Of a DNA stretch of 64,000 bases, positions 28,032 to 37,503 are shown piece by piece. The stretch spans positions 1 to 64,000 of the forward strand of contig NZ_FNLB01000005.1 in assembly GCF_900104145.1 (NCBI RefSeq), given 5' to 3'. The stretch comes from Pseudovibrio sp. Tun.PSC04-5.I4. Lineage in GTDB: Bacteria > Pseudomonadota > Alphaproteobacteria > Rhizobiales > Stappiaceae. The notes under the pieces were generated by a model. It worked only from the letters and a program-made list of their open reading frames with translations. It had not been told where the DNA came from and ran no database searches. Every line of letters starts with the position of its first letter. Within the stretch, counting starts at the first letter, position 1. The translations under genes were made by a program, and so were the position numbers.

Positions 28032-28474
28032 GTAGCTTTGTGACCATACCTGCCGTTCGACCTGAGACCGGACAGGCCCAGCCAGAGCGAAACCTAAACC
28101 TAGGATTGACCTCAATCAGCTTGTAATCAGGGCCATGAGCTGCCATTCGAGCGGTTCTATCAATGGTTGAACTAGGTTTCTGGAAAGGATTTTGCCATTA
28201 ACGCTAAAAGCGCTCTGTGATCACTTGAGTTGCCCAAAACGGATATAGCCTTGTGACAAGAGGGACGGAGAACCGTCATTAACTGTCGATTGCAGCAGAT
28301 GTCTGATCGTTAAGCAATAAGGACTATGGAATCTGCCTACTAAGTTATTCCACGAGCATTTGGGTGACAGAGCTTCATGTTTTTCAAACTCATCCCGGCA
28401 CATTCGCCTAGAAAACATGACTAATCACAGCTAGTGTCTTACAAAATTGATTGTGTAATGCTTATTGGATATCT

Positions 28475-31435
28475 ATGACGCCTGCTGAGTTCATCAAAAA
28501 GTGGAACAATGTCGAGCTTAAAGAGCGGACAGCGTCCCAATCCCATTTCAACGACCTTTGTAAACTGCTGGAAATTGAGGACCCAATCACAGCGGACCCT
28601 AGAGGGGAGTGGTTTACCTTTGAAAAAGGCGCCTCCAAGACGAGTGGTGGCGAAGGCTGGGCCGACGTTTGGCGCAAAAATAGCTTCGCTTGGGAGTACA
28701 AGGGCAAGCGCGCCAATCTGGACAAAGCTTTTGATCAGTTGCTGCAATATGCCATCGCACTGGAAAACCCGCCGCTGTTGATCGTCTCTGATATGGACGT
28801 TATCCGGTTGCACACAAACTGGACAAACACTGTTCAGAATGTCCACACGATCCAGCTTGAAGATTTGACCGATGCAGCCAACCGCGACCTGTTGCGAAAT
28901 GCCTTCTTCGATCCTGACAAACTGAAGCCAACCAAGACCCGGAAGTTAGTCACAGAAGAGGCGGCCCAAAGATTTGCTAATATGGCCCAACGCCTGCGTA
29001 GTCGTGGCCATGCGCCGCAAGAGGTGGCGCATTTCATCAACCGGCTGGTGTTCTGCATGTTCGCAGAGGATGTGGATCTGCTTCCAAACAAGATATTTGA
29101 GCGGATGATAAAAGCCGCCCTGCCCAAGCCAAAAACTTTCGGTATCCATGCTAAATCCTTGTTTGGGGCAATGAAAACCGGCGGGCTTGTTGGTTTTGAA
29201 ACTGTTGACTGGTTTAACGGCGGGCTATTTGACAGCGATGACGTCTTGCCTTTGGAACACGATGATCTGGATGATCTGGTTTTGGCGGCCAAGCTGGATT
29301 GGTCTGATATTGACCCTTCTATTCTTGGTACTCTGTTTGAGCGCGGGTTGGACCCGGAGAAACGTAGCCAACTTGGGGCGCACTACACCGACCGTGATAA
29401 GATTATGCAGATCGTGACGCCGGTGATCGTGGAACCGCTTTTGTCTGAATGGGCAGGAGCAAAAGCCCAGATTGAGAGCTTGATAGAAAAAGCACCAAAA
29501 GCAACCAAGGAAAAGTTACTACGTGGTAAGGAGCTCGCAGCCCGTACTCGTGCACTGTCTAAGGCCGAGAAATTGCACGTGCATTTTATTGAGCGCCTCA
29601 AAGCGTTTCGCGCGCTCGATCCGGCCTGCGGTTCGGGGAACTTTCTGTACATATCGCTACTGGAGCTGAAGAATATCGAACACCGAGTGAACCTAGAGGC
29701 TGAGGCACTTGGCCTGCCACGTGGTTTCCCCCAGCTTGGGCCAGAATGTGTGCTAGGGATTGAGCTGTCCAGTTACGCTGCAGAACTAGCGCGTGTGTCG
29801 GTGTGGATCGGAGAGATTCAATGGATGCGTCGCAACGGCTTTGAGGCGGCAAAAAATCCAATTTTGCGGACTCTGAATACGATTGAGAATCGTGATGCGG
29901 TGCTGAACGCAGACGGCACGCAGGCTAAGTGGCCCAAGGCAGATGTTGTGATCGGTAATCCGCCGTTCTTGGGTGATAGGAGGATGATTGCTGAGCTCGG
30001 CGAAGACTATACCTTTAAATTGCGCAGTGCATTTTCCACAATGGTTCCTGGCGGTAGCGATTTGGTCTGCTACTGGTTTGCAAAGGCTTGGGGGCAAATA
30101 GAAAATAGTCTGCTCACCCGTGCAGGGCTGGTAGCAACTAATTCGATACGAGGAGGCGCAAATCGAACAATTATCCAGAAAATTGTCAAGAACGGGTGCG
30201 TCACTGCCGCGTGGTCAGATGAAGCTTGGACCGTAGAAGGAGCTGCTGTCAGGGTTTCTCTTGTTTGCTTTAGAAAAGAAGCTGCAAAGAAAGTGGTGTT
30301 AAACGGTGAGGTCGTAAAGGTTATCTACTCTGATTTAACAACTAATGCGCTTGACTTCGATTTAACGGATGCAACACGGCTGCGAATTAATGAGGGTGTC
30401 TGTTTCATAGGTACGCAAAAAAATGGGCCATTCGATATTTCTGGCGAAATTGCTCGAGTTTATCTTAAGAGCCCACTGAACCCAAATGGCAGGCCCAATT
30501 CTGATGTGATTTTTCCTTGGAGTAACGGTTCTGCCATAACGCAAAGAGATCCCGATAAATGGATCATCGACTTTGGACCTGCGATGAAACAGGAAGATGC
30601 ATCACTATACGAAGATCCCTTCGAAAAGGTGGTTTGCGACGTAAAACCGACACGCGAACACTTAAGGCGTGATTGGCATCGCCTGAAATGGTGGTTGCAC
30701 GGTGATCCACGGCCAGCTCAAAAAAAGGCCGTTTCAAAGCTGCATAGAATGATCGTTTCCCCGCGTGTTTCAAAATATCGCCTATTTGCTTGGCGAAACG
30801 CCAAGTTAGTTCCAGACTCTGCTATTGTTGCCATCGCTCGCTATGACAACACCACATTCGGCATTTTGCATTGTAGCTTTCACGAACTTTGGGCGTTGCG
30901 GTTGGGCACCTCACTTGAGGATCGGCCGCGCTACACCCCCTCCACCACGTTTGAGACTTATCCCTTCCCTGAGGGCCTCACCCCCAACATACCAGCCGAC
31001 GATTACGTTGCCGATCCGCGCGCGGTTAAAATCGCCGCCGCCGCTGCTCGGCTGAATGAGTTACGGGAAAACTGGCTCAACCCTGCCGATCTGGTGGATC
31101 GCGTGGCAGAGGTAGTACCGGGTTATCCAGATCGCATCGCGCCCAAAGACGGTGCCGCTGCCAAGGAGCTCAAGAAACGCACCCTTACCAATCTCTATAA
31201 CGCCCGCCCTGCATGGCTTGATCATGCGCATAAGGTGCTGGATGAGGCAGTGGCAGAGGCTTACGGCTGGGGCGATGATTGGCGTGCTGGACTGTTGACC
31301 GAGGATGAGATCTTGGCCCGTCTGTTCGACCTGAACCAAACACGCGCCAAGGCTGAGGCTAAAGTTGAAAAATCTGCGAAGACAAAGGCGGCAAAGGTCA
31401 AAGCAAAATCAAAGGGTAAGAAAAATGGTAAGTAA
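28475..31435 (+). CDS. MmeI-like fused restriction endonuclease/DNA adenine methyltransferase (right copy)
   Basis: Identical to the copy at 21994-24954 (986 residues; same nuclease D-x9-E-x-K, DPACGSGNF and NPPF motifs), in inverted orientation. Both copies are complete and have the same ~285 bp upstream region, so both could be expressed and dosage doubled. Its end overlaps the Mrr gene by 11 bases. Confidence 0.87.
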   Translation: MTPAEFIKKWNNVELKERTASQSHFNDLCKLLEIEDPITADPRGEWFTFEKGASKTSGGEGWADVWRKNSFAWEYKGKRANLDKAFDQLLQYAIALENPPLLIVSDMDVIRLHTNWTNTVQNVHTIQLEDLTDAANRDLLRNAFFDPDKLKPTKTRKLVTEEAAQRFANMAQRLRSRGHAPQEVAHFINRLVFCMFAEDVDLLPNKIFERMIKAALPKPKTFGIHAKSLFGAMKTGGLVGFETVDWFNGGLFDSDDVLPLEHDDLDDLVLAAKLDWSDIDPSILGTLFERGLDPEKRSQLGAHYTDRDKIMQIVTPVIVEPLLSEWAGAKAQIESLIEKAPKATKEKLLRGKELAARTRALSKAEKLHVHFIERLKAFRALDPACGSGNFLYISLLELKNIEHRVNLEAEALGLPRGFPQLGPECVLGIELSSYAAELARVSVWIGEIQWMRRNGFEAAKNPILRTLNTIENRDAVLNADGTQAKWPKADVVIGNPPFLGDRRMIAELGEDYTFKLRSAFSTMVPGGSDLVCYWFAKAWGQIENSLLTRAGLVATNSIRGGANRTIIQKIVKNGCVTAAWSDEAWTVEGAAVRVSLVCFRKEAAKKVVLNGEVVKVIYSDLTTNALDFDLTDATRLRINEGVCFIGTQKNGPFDISGEIARVYLKSPLNPNGRPNSDVIFPWSNGSAITQRDPDKWIIDFGPAMKQEDASLYEDPFEKVVCDVKPTREHLRRDWHRLKWWLHGDPRPAQKKAVSKLHRMIVSPRVSKYRLFAWRNAKLVPDSAIVAIARYDNTTFGILHCSFHELWALRLGTSLEDRPRYTPSTTFETYPFPEGLTPNIPADDYVADPRAVKIAAAAARLNELRENWLNPADLVDRVAEVVPGYPDRIAPKDGAAAKELKKRTLTNLYNARPAWLDHAHKVLDEAVAEAYGWGDDWRAGLLTEDEILARLFDLNQTRAKAEAKVEKSAKTKAAKVKAKSKGKKNGK

Positions 31436-32465
31436 CCCAACAGTCTGGGGCGTTCACATGGGTGTGCATGTCTCTGACCGGCCTATTGAGGGCGGCTATG
31501 TAGGCATCGGTTGGCTCGCTATGGGCGATTTAACAAAAATAGGCGCTAGCCGTGAAGCCTTCAAAACCGCGTTGGTCGCGGCTTATCCAGACAAGAAAAC
31601 CGGGGCCATTCCAGTCGATGCAGGTTCAATGTTTAAGTTCCTGCATAAAATCAAAGCGGATGACATTGTAGTATACCCGTCCAAATTTGATCGCATGGTG
31701 AATATTGGGCGCTTTACAGGCAAAGCAATTTACGTGCCGGATGATCATGACGAATACCCGACACACCAAAAGGTAGAATGGTTAGGCCATTTTCCACGTG
31801 ACGAGTTCAGCCAGACTGCCTTGAACGAAATCGGTTCATTCCTGACTATGTTTAGGGTGCGTCGCCACGCCAACGAGTTCCTACGCAAAGTAAACCTCAT
31901 GGGTGATGGAACCACGCCAGACGCGGCAGCGGCTCAGGCGGATGCACAAGATGATATTGCTGATGACGACACCGCTACTGTTTCCGCTACAATACAGGCC
32001 GAGACCAGCACGAGTGATTTTGTAATAAAGCGGCTAATGAAAGAGCTTAGTGGCCATCAGTTCGAAGAGTTAATTGCGCATCTTTTGGAATGCATGGGGT
32101 ATACTGCCCGCGTAACACCAAAATCAGGTGACGGCGGGGTCGATGTTATTGCTCATATGGACCCGTTGGGCTTTCAGCCACCTATTGTAAAGGTACAATG
32201 TAAGCGCACAACCAGCCAGACCTCAAGGCCGGATGTTGACCAACTATTAGGGACGCTTGGGGATGGGGAATATGGCCTGTTCATAAACCTAGGCTCTTTT
32301 GCTCGTGGTGCGGTCGAACTTGAGCGCAATCGAGCAAAACTGCGGCTGATCAATGGTGAACAGCTCGTAATGATCCTGTTTGAAAACTACGCAAATCTAG
32401 CACCTCGATACCGGGTTCTAGTTCCCCTCAAGCAAATTTTTGTACCTGATCTTACGCAGGAATGA
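31425..32465 (+). CDS. Mrr-type restriction endonuclease with PUA/EVE-like domain (right copy)
   Basis: Identical to 20964-22004 (346 residues; D240 and Q258-x-K260 in the Mrr fold). It starts within the end of the MmeI-like gene. It is convergent to the TIR pair, with 536 bp between the two transcription units; that gap holds boundary repeat B and nothing else recognised. Confidence 0.82.
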   Translation: MVSNPTVWGVHMGVHVSDRPIEGGYVGIGWLAMGDLTKIGASREAFKTALVAAYPDKKTGAIPVDAGSMFKFLHKIKADDIVVYPSKFDRMVNIGRFTGKAIYVPDDHDEYPTHQKVEWLGHFPRDEFSQTALNEIGSFLTMFRVRRHANEFLRKVNLMGDGTTPDAAAAQADAQDDIADDDTATVSATIQAETSTSDFVIKRLMKELSGHQFEELIAHLLECMGYTARVTPKSGDGGVDVIAHMDPLGFQPPIVKVQCKRTTSQTSRPDVDQLLGTLGDGEYGLFINLGSFARGAVELERNRAKLRLINGEQLVMILFENYANLAPRYRVLVPLKQIFVPDLTQE

Positions 32466-33001
32466 CTTCTCAAGAAATCAATAGCGGTTCTGTGTTTTGT
32501 GCCGCCAAGAAACATACTGCGCTTCGGCACCAAATTTCGATCTAAACAAAATTGAATGAGGTTTACTTGAGATTGAAATATCGATTTAACTCAAGGTGCC
32601 TTTAGTCTTTGACAAATGTCAACTTAGGTCACTCAGCAACAAGCTGCCCAAAATCGACCTATGGTTGAAGTCACTTCCTAGCCGGATGTGCCTAGATTTA
32701 GGTCGATGGCAGCTATTGGTCAGTTGAGTAATTCCATATCGCCCACAACAGCTACTGTAGAAGCCTCCGGGTGAGCGTGTCTCAACCCATGATGGAACCA
32801 CCTGAGTGGCAGCTGTTGGCCCTGACTACAAGCTGATTAAGGTCAATCCAAAGTTGAGTCTCGCTCTGGATGGGGTTGTTCGGTAACTAGGTGAATGGTA
32901 GCAATGGTCACGCCGCTAACTAGCGGGAACGGCTGTGAGATCCGGCCAACAGCGGACCATTGAACTTGTGAATTGTTGGCTGAACCCTCAATGGCAACGA
33001 A

Positions 33002-33475
33002 TTATGCATTCTCATCGTCATGTAGTTCCAGTTTGGTCCGTGCCGCCTGCAAGACTTCTTTGTCAAATTGATTTGGAAAACGAAGGACAACAGCTTCGGC
33101 ACTCAAATCCAACATGCCCCTATCACGCAGAAGATTATACCCTTCCGACGGTGTAGTTTTAAGCGTCAAATCGGTGAGTGTTTTGTGAACCCCCACGCGG
33201 GATATCTTTTGACGAGTTCGACTAAGGCGAATAGTTTTGTTTCGCTCTCCGGACAATACGAACTCGAGTGCAATTATGCTTTTCCAGAAATCCAAGACCA
33301 CCGGATCACTTGAACTACTATCGTTAGTTGCAGCTACTATCTTAATCAATCGCCGCCGTGCAGCGTCCGCTACGTCTTCTGCCCCTTCGCGCTCAGCATT
33401 GGTAATCCAATTTTCGAGCTTATCAGCGTCAGAACAATGGTTAATGATATTGATTAGTTCACTGTGTTTTGTCAT
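33002..33475 (-). CDS. Unknown small protein paired with TIR gene (right copy)
   Basis: Identical to 19954-20427 (157 residues), inverted. It follows the TIR gene by 31 bases on the minus strand. See the left copy for what can be seen in the protein. Confidence 0.7.
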   Translation of the reverse strand: MTKHSELINIINHCSDADKLENWITNAEREGAEDVADAARRRLIKIVAATNDSSSSDPVVLDFWKSIIALEFVLSGERNKTIRLSRTRQKISRVGVHKTLTDLTLKTTPSEGYNLLRDRGMLDLSAEAVVLRFPNQFDKEVLQAARTKLELHDDENA

Positions 33476-33506
33476 CTTACAATTTCCGGCTTCAACCCTA
33501 TCGCAA

Positions 33507-34217
33507 CTAAGTGGCAACTAGTTCTGCGATTTTGGTCGCGACTTCGGCCATCGTCTCTTCAGTTGTGCTCAGACCTGCTCGAGAAGCTAGCAAGAGGCTG
33601 ACCTGCTCAAGCTCTTCGTAGGTCGTTTCATGAATAACAGGAATGAGACGCTCACGTCGAAGGAGCGCTGAAAGCTCCTTATCTGCAACACCTTCAGCTG
33701 GGAGGCGCCGCAACATGGCTGGAGAAACCAAAACGATACCGATGCGTGAGTTCACCAAGCCCTTGTCGATTGCACGCATCATCGGCACCCCTAGGCCAAG
33801 GTCCTTTTCGCTGAACCAAACGCGGACACCACGCGCTTCAAGCAGATCATGCAGTTCCTTCGCTGAACCTTGCCTGTCGTCCCATGCATGGCAGAGAAAC
33901 ACGTCACGAAGGTCAGGCTGCGAGACAGCTAGGTTCTCCACGCTTTCTCTAACCGGTGTCAGCGCCTGCACTTGTTCAGGCGTGTACGAAGCAGTCGAAC
34001 TCGCTCCAGACCAGCTCGGCTTTTTGGTACGGTTCCCCGAACCGCCCCCGTTCCGACTGCTACTGCTCCCTGAGGGGAGGTATGAAGGGTACGAGTTTGA
34101 ACTGTAGCTGCTGTGACCACCGTAACCGCCGAAGCGACCGCGACTTCCACATGCAGGGCAGTTTGCAGCGGCGGCCGCTGATTTATGCCCCCTTACTGGT
34201 GCGGTGCATCTAGCCAT
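33507..34217 (-). CDS. TIR-domain protein with N-terminal zinc-binding-like motif (right copy)
   Basis: Identical to 19212-19922 (236 residues; C4/C20/C23 and TIR glutamate E181), inverted. The upstream ~155 bp up to boundary repeat A (34218-34372) are also duplicated, so promoter signals are shared by both copies. Confidence 0.88.
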   Translation of the reverse strand: MARCTAPVRGHKSAAAAANCPACGSRGRFGGYGGHSSYSSNSYPSYLPSGSSSSRNGGGSGNRTKKPSWSGASSTASYTPEQVQALTPVRESVENLAVSQPDLRDVFLCHAWDDRQGSAKELHDLLEARGVRVWFSEKDLGLGVPMMRAIDKGLVNSRIGIVLVSPAMLRRLPAEGVADKELSALLRRERLIPVIHETTYEELEQVSLLLASRAGLSTTEETMAEVATKIAELVAT

Positions 34218-34651
34218 GTCATTTTCTCTCCGTCACCACTACGCTACTTCGTGGAGTAATTGATGCACTTTGTGCCCCATTCAAGTTCAAGAAAAACTTA
34301 TTGTACACGTCAAAAATACGCAAGCTTAAGTTGTGTCTTCGCTGTGGCTAAGGATGTTCAGAGACATAGCGAATGGCAGCTAATGGTCAGTCGAGTAATT
34401 CCATATCGCCAATAAGAGCTACTGTAGAAGCCTCCAGGTGAGCGTGGCTCAACCCATGATGGAACCACCTGAGTGGCTGCTTGTGGCCCTGATTACAAGC
34501 ATTTGCTGTGTGACAATACCTGCCAAAACCATCCACCCTGCTGAATACCTGTATAGCCCACTCACTGAAACATGCCCTGCCACCACAACTTGCAGCAATG
34601 CGGAATATGTGTTTTGCTTGTAGTCATATTGTATCTCATTCGTAATACACT

Positions 34652-35581
34652 ATGGATCAGAAAATGCTTTTGGGGTTTTATAAAAGAGAGAAGTTCTGGC
34701 GAGTGTTCACCAGTTTCTCAGTTTTGATATGTTTATCTTTAACCCAGCCATCTCATGGGCAATCCAATAACCGCGAGATAGGGCCTACCAGTGAGCCGCT
34801 TGGCACATTGAATATGCAGACTTGGGGGGTGCCAGTTAAGCTTGAAGATAGTAGCAGAACGATAATTTTGGAAGCAACTACATTCCGGCCTGATGCCGCT
34901 GCTCCATTCCCATTGGTGATTATCAATCATGGAGCAAATAAAACAGCTCCCAGTGATGGTCCATGGAACTATCGCCCCGACAATGCAATAAGATGGTTTC
35001 TTTCAAAGGGGTATGCAGTTGCGGTTCTGATCCGCAGAGGATATGGACGGTCAGAAGGAAAACGGACGGCATTAGAGGCCTCGACCTGGCCAGACATGAA
35101 AAAATCCCTTGATGAGCGGGCTAACGACATTAATAGCACAGTGGAATATTTTCGGAGTCAGCCTTTTGTTATTGATGATCGTATCGTTCTGACTGGAATA
35201 TCGGCTGGCGGAAACGCTGTTCTTGCCGCTGCGAGCAAAAATCCAGAAGGGGTAAAAGGTGTAATCGCGTTTGCTCCTGGCGTGGCGAATAACAATCGCT
35301 ATGAACTTGTCCAACCAGACTTAGTAGAGCAGGGCTTTAAAAAACTTGGTTCCACGAACAAGATACCAGTTCTTTGGGTTTATGTTGAGAACGATCAATA
35401 TGAGAGCCCAAAATTGGCTCGATTCTATTTTAAGGCATATAAATCAGAAAGTGATGCGGGGCAAGAGTTGGTCATTTACCCACCCAGTGGTGAAGACGGC
35501 CACGATCTCTTCCAAAGAGATGATGGATCAGAAACTTGGGGCCCGCATGCGAAAAGGTTTCTTGAGCGGGTGATGCAGTAG
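34652..35581 (+). CDS. Exported alpha/beta hydrolase (dienelactone hydrolase/esterase-like)
   Basis: 309 residues. A signal peptide is likely (basic start KREKFWRVF, hydrophobic SFSVLICLSL, cleavage near SHG-QS about residue 37). The alpha/beta hydrolase core shows the oxyanion segment VIINHGANK, the nucleophile elbow GISAGGN (Ser about 188), a late aspartate (VENDQYESP) and histidine (GEDGHDLF). The substrate cannot be told; peptides or esters are typical for this group. It lies alone, outside the palindromic island, with no terminator hairpin seen. Confidence 0.8.
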   Translation: MDQKMLLGFYKREKFWRVFTSFSVLICLSLTQPSHGQSNNREIGPTSEPLGTLNMQTWGVPVKLEDSSRTIILEATTFRPDAAAPFPLVIINHGANKTAPSDGPWNYRPDNAIRWFLSKGYAVAVLIRRGYGRSEGKRTALEASTWPDMKKSLDERANDINSTVEYFRSQPFVIDDRIVLTGISAGGNAVLAAASKNPEGVKGVIAFAPGVANNNRYELVQPDLVEQGFKKLGSTNKIPVLWVYVENDQYESPKLARFYFKAYKSESDAGQELVIYPPSGEDGHDLFQRDDGSETWGPHAKRFLERVMQ

Positions 35582-35675
35582 ATGGTGGCATGCCCATAAA
35601 ACTCCATCCCCTCTATTTATATGGCCCTATGATTGTCATGCGTTCATGTAAACGGTTACTGGTGGACAGGTGTAG

Positions 35676-35741
35676 CCTCAATGCTTGCAACTGCCTCCCA
35701 CCAGTCTGTGTTCCTGCAATGCGGCGAAGGTCGGCTTTGTC
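35676..35741 (+). repeat. 66-bp direct repeat, copy 1
   Basis: Starts CCTCAATGCTTGCAAC and ends GGCTTTGTC. It matches 37343-37408 with about 85% identity in the same orientation. The two copies flank the IS481 remnant and the LuxR gene. Its function is unknown; it may be a decayed mobile-element end. Confidence 0.6.
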
Positions 35742-35770
35742 TGGTGGGCTCAACTAATCGCTGCAACACA

Positions 35771-35910
35771 TTCGGCAAACTTCTCAGCTACAAGGGGGAC
35801 GTCGATCTGGAGGAAAAACTCGACCAGTGGGAGCGATTTTACAACCTTCACCGGTCGCTTACGAAGCACTCAGAGAAAAGCTTACAGTCAACGCCTTAAT
35901 CGCCTCGTGA
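35771..35910 (+). pseudogene. IS481-family transposase, C-terminal fragment
   Basis: Reads FGKLLSYKGDVDLEEKLDQW, then ERFYNLHR, characteristic of the end of the IS481 rve core. The frame then shifts to AYEALREKLTVNALIAS and a stop at 35908-35910. Only about 45 residues of ~350 remain and the normal GGKTPYE segment is damaged, so it is an inactive scrap. Confidence 0.7.
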
Positions 35911-36024
35911 GTAGCTGCACATTACAGATCGGTTGAATTGCGACAATCGGGATGCTGTAAAAGTGCAAACAGCAGGAAGCGCGGTTCGAACCCTGCCGAG
36001 AGCATAAGTAGGTGTCGTTTAGAC

Positions 36025-36744
36025 TTATCGAATAAGGCCGAACCGAAAACCCTCAGCTACCGCGTGTGTTCTATTCGAAGCATGCAGCTTTCTGGCAGCC
36101 GAAGCCAGATACCAGTCCGCAGTATGCTGAGAGATGTTTAGGATCTTACTGATCTCCCAACTTGTCTTGCCTGCAGCTGCCCACTTCAGGCACTCAAGTT
36201 CACGAGGAGTAATGCGATGACGAGGACGCCTGATGTTTGAACCAGCTAGTTCACGCACTTTATTACTCGCATAAATACCAACCAGATGAAGAACACTGAT
36301 TTCGCGTTCGTTCAGTCGAACTTCTGGTCCACCAAAAATCAGCATGCCTTGATAGTTCTGAAGGCCACGCACTGGCACACACACTCCGTCATACATTCCG
36401 TAATCGCGCGCTTCTGACAGAACCTGCTGTGCAGCTGCAGAAAGATTACTATCACGGGCAACGCTGGACCAAAGGAATGGACGACTAGCAGTACGCGCTT
36501 TCGCGACAATCGGATCATTTTGTATGTAATTACGATCGAGATAACGTTGTTGCCATTCAGGCCGCCAACCAGTCAACATAATAGACCCATCAAAGGATGC
36601 GTTAGCTTCGGGGATCGCGGCAAGACAAAAACTTGTAAAGCCAAAAGACTGACCAAGTTCAGCAAGACGCTTAGAAACAAGATCAGGTGTCTCTTCATTA
36701 TTAACAGATTCAATAAATTCTAGTGCAGCAGTCAATGAGTTCAT
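36025..36744 (-). CDS. LuxR-family quorum-sensing-type regulator (orphan)
   Basis: 239 residues from ATG 36744, with AGGGG about 10 bases upstream. The N-terminal autoinducer-binding domain has WRPEWQQRYLDRNYIQNDP, where Trp/Tyr/Asp of the ligand pocket are conserved, and GMYDGVCVPVRG. The C-terminal LuxR-type HTH starts at ITPRELECLKWAAAGKTSWE and includes ISQHTADWYLASAARKL. No luxI-type synthase gene is nearby, so it is a solo receptor that may sense acyl-homoserine lactones made elsewhere. Possible targets are unknown. It is divergent from nothing close: about 750 bp of gene-free DNA lie upstream. Confidence 0.87.
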   Translation of the reverse strand: MNSLTAALEFIESVNNEETPDLVSKRLAELGQSFGFTSFCLAAIPEANASFDGSIMLTGWRPEWQQRYLDRNYIQNDPIVAKARTASRPFLWSSVARDSNLSAAAQQVLSEARDYGMYDGVCVPVRGLQNYQGMLIFGGPEVRLNEREISVLHLVGIYASNKVRELAGSNIRRPRHRITPRELECLKWAAAGKTSWEISKILNISQHTADWYLASAARKLHASNRTHAVAEGFRFGLIR

Positions 36745-37503
36745 TTTATACGCCCCTACATATAATGCCTCCAACAATCTTACCTTACGAAATATTCACC
36801 TGATTTATAAGGTGAAGCTATTACCCATCATCTAAAAGAGGCTAATTATTTTCCCAATAATAAATAAATGTATTCAATTTTACTTCGCCACCAATATAAA
36901 TGTGCCCATGAATATTGGTACTATTAAATTGCACCATGTTTTCTTCAAAAAGATCTTATATAAAAACTTCAGATTCAAAATTGGCAATAGATTTTTATTG
37001 GCAAAATCCATTGAAAAGAGTGCATTAACACTTAGTTAGTATTTTCTTACTGATACTGTTCCGCATTTAATCCAATGAAAATACTATATTTTTTCACACA
37101 TGGTCGAGATCGGATTTCGCGCTTCTATTTGCCCTGCATAGATGCAAAAACTTCAACGATATGCCTGAGGGGACAACGGGGATAACTCCATCCCAGAGCT
37201 GCTTTGAGCTCAAAATGCCCTTATCTTATCGGGCGCTTCACATAACCATATACTGAGAAGAACTCTCCAGAAAGAGACCGTAGTCTCATCTGCAAAGACT
37301 TGCGCAACCCTTGCAAGAAACACGTAAAGGTCCGGTCGTGGCCCTCAATGCTTGCAACGGCTTCCCACCAGCCTGTGTTCCCGCACTGCTGCGAATGCCA
37401 GCTTTGTCCGCTAAGTCCTCGTCAGTATGAGGCTTTGTTACTCTCCTACAATACCCCGTATCAGCCTTAAGCAGGGAAGGAGGGCTGAGCGTTTTTTCTG
37501 GCG
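36745..37503. other. Gene-free AT-rich stretch upstream of luxR
   Basis: 36780-37090 is strongly AT-rich, with many short T/A runs and no credible open frame; it probably contains the luxR promoter. 37343-37408 is the second copy of the 66-bp direct repeat seen at 35676. A frame on the minus strand (37286-37516) crosses this repeat but has no recognisable protein features. No RNA gene was recognised. Confidence 0.5.
37343..37408 (+). repeat. 66-bp direct repeat, copy 2
   Basis: Same orientation as 35676-35741 with roughly nine differences (CCTCAATGCTTGCAAC start, GCTTTGTC end). The pair may mark an insertion of the luxR/IS481 segment. Confidence 0.6.

Larger units (their letters stand above)
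28032..34494 (-). repeat. Right arm of the ~6.46 kb inverted duplication
   Basis: Reverse complement of 18935-25397 (x pairs with 53429-x). All four genes and the boundary repeats are present in inverted order: C at 28032-28189, B at 32706-32911, A at 34373-34491. Outside 34494 the sequence still matches the family for a few bases (GATTACAAGC as in copy C), then diverges, whereas the left flank diverges at once. That makes the right side the more probable original junction. Confidence 0.95.

Noticed and set aside
35970..36005. Possible tRNA fragment (GGTTCGAACCCTGCC looks like a T-arm)
   Set aside because: The T-stem does not pair properly in either orientation and no anticodon or D arm could be found nearby; at most an old attachment-site-like scrap.
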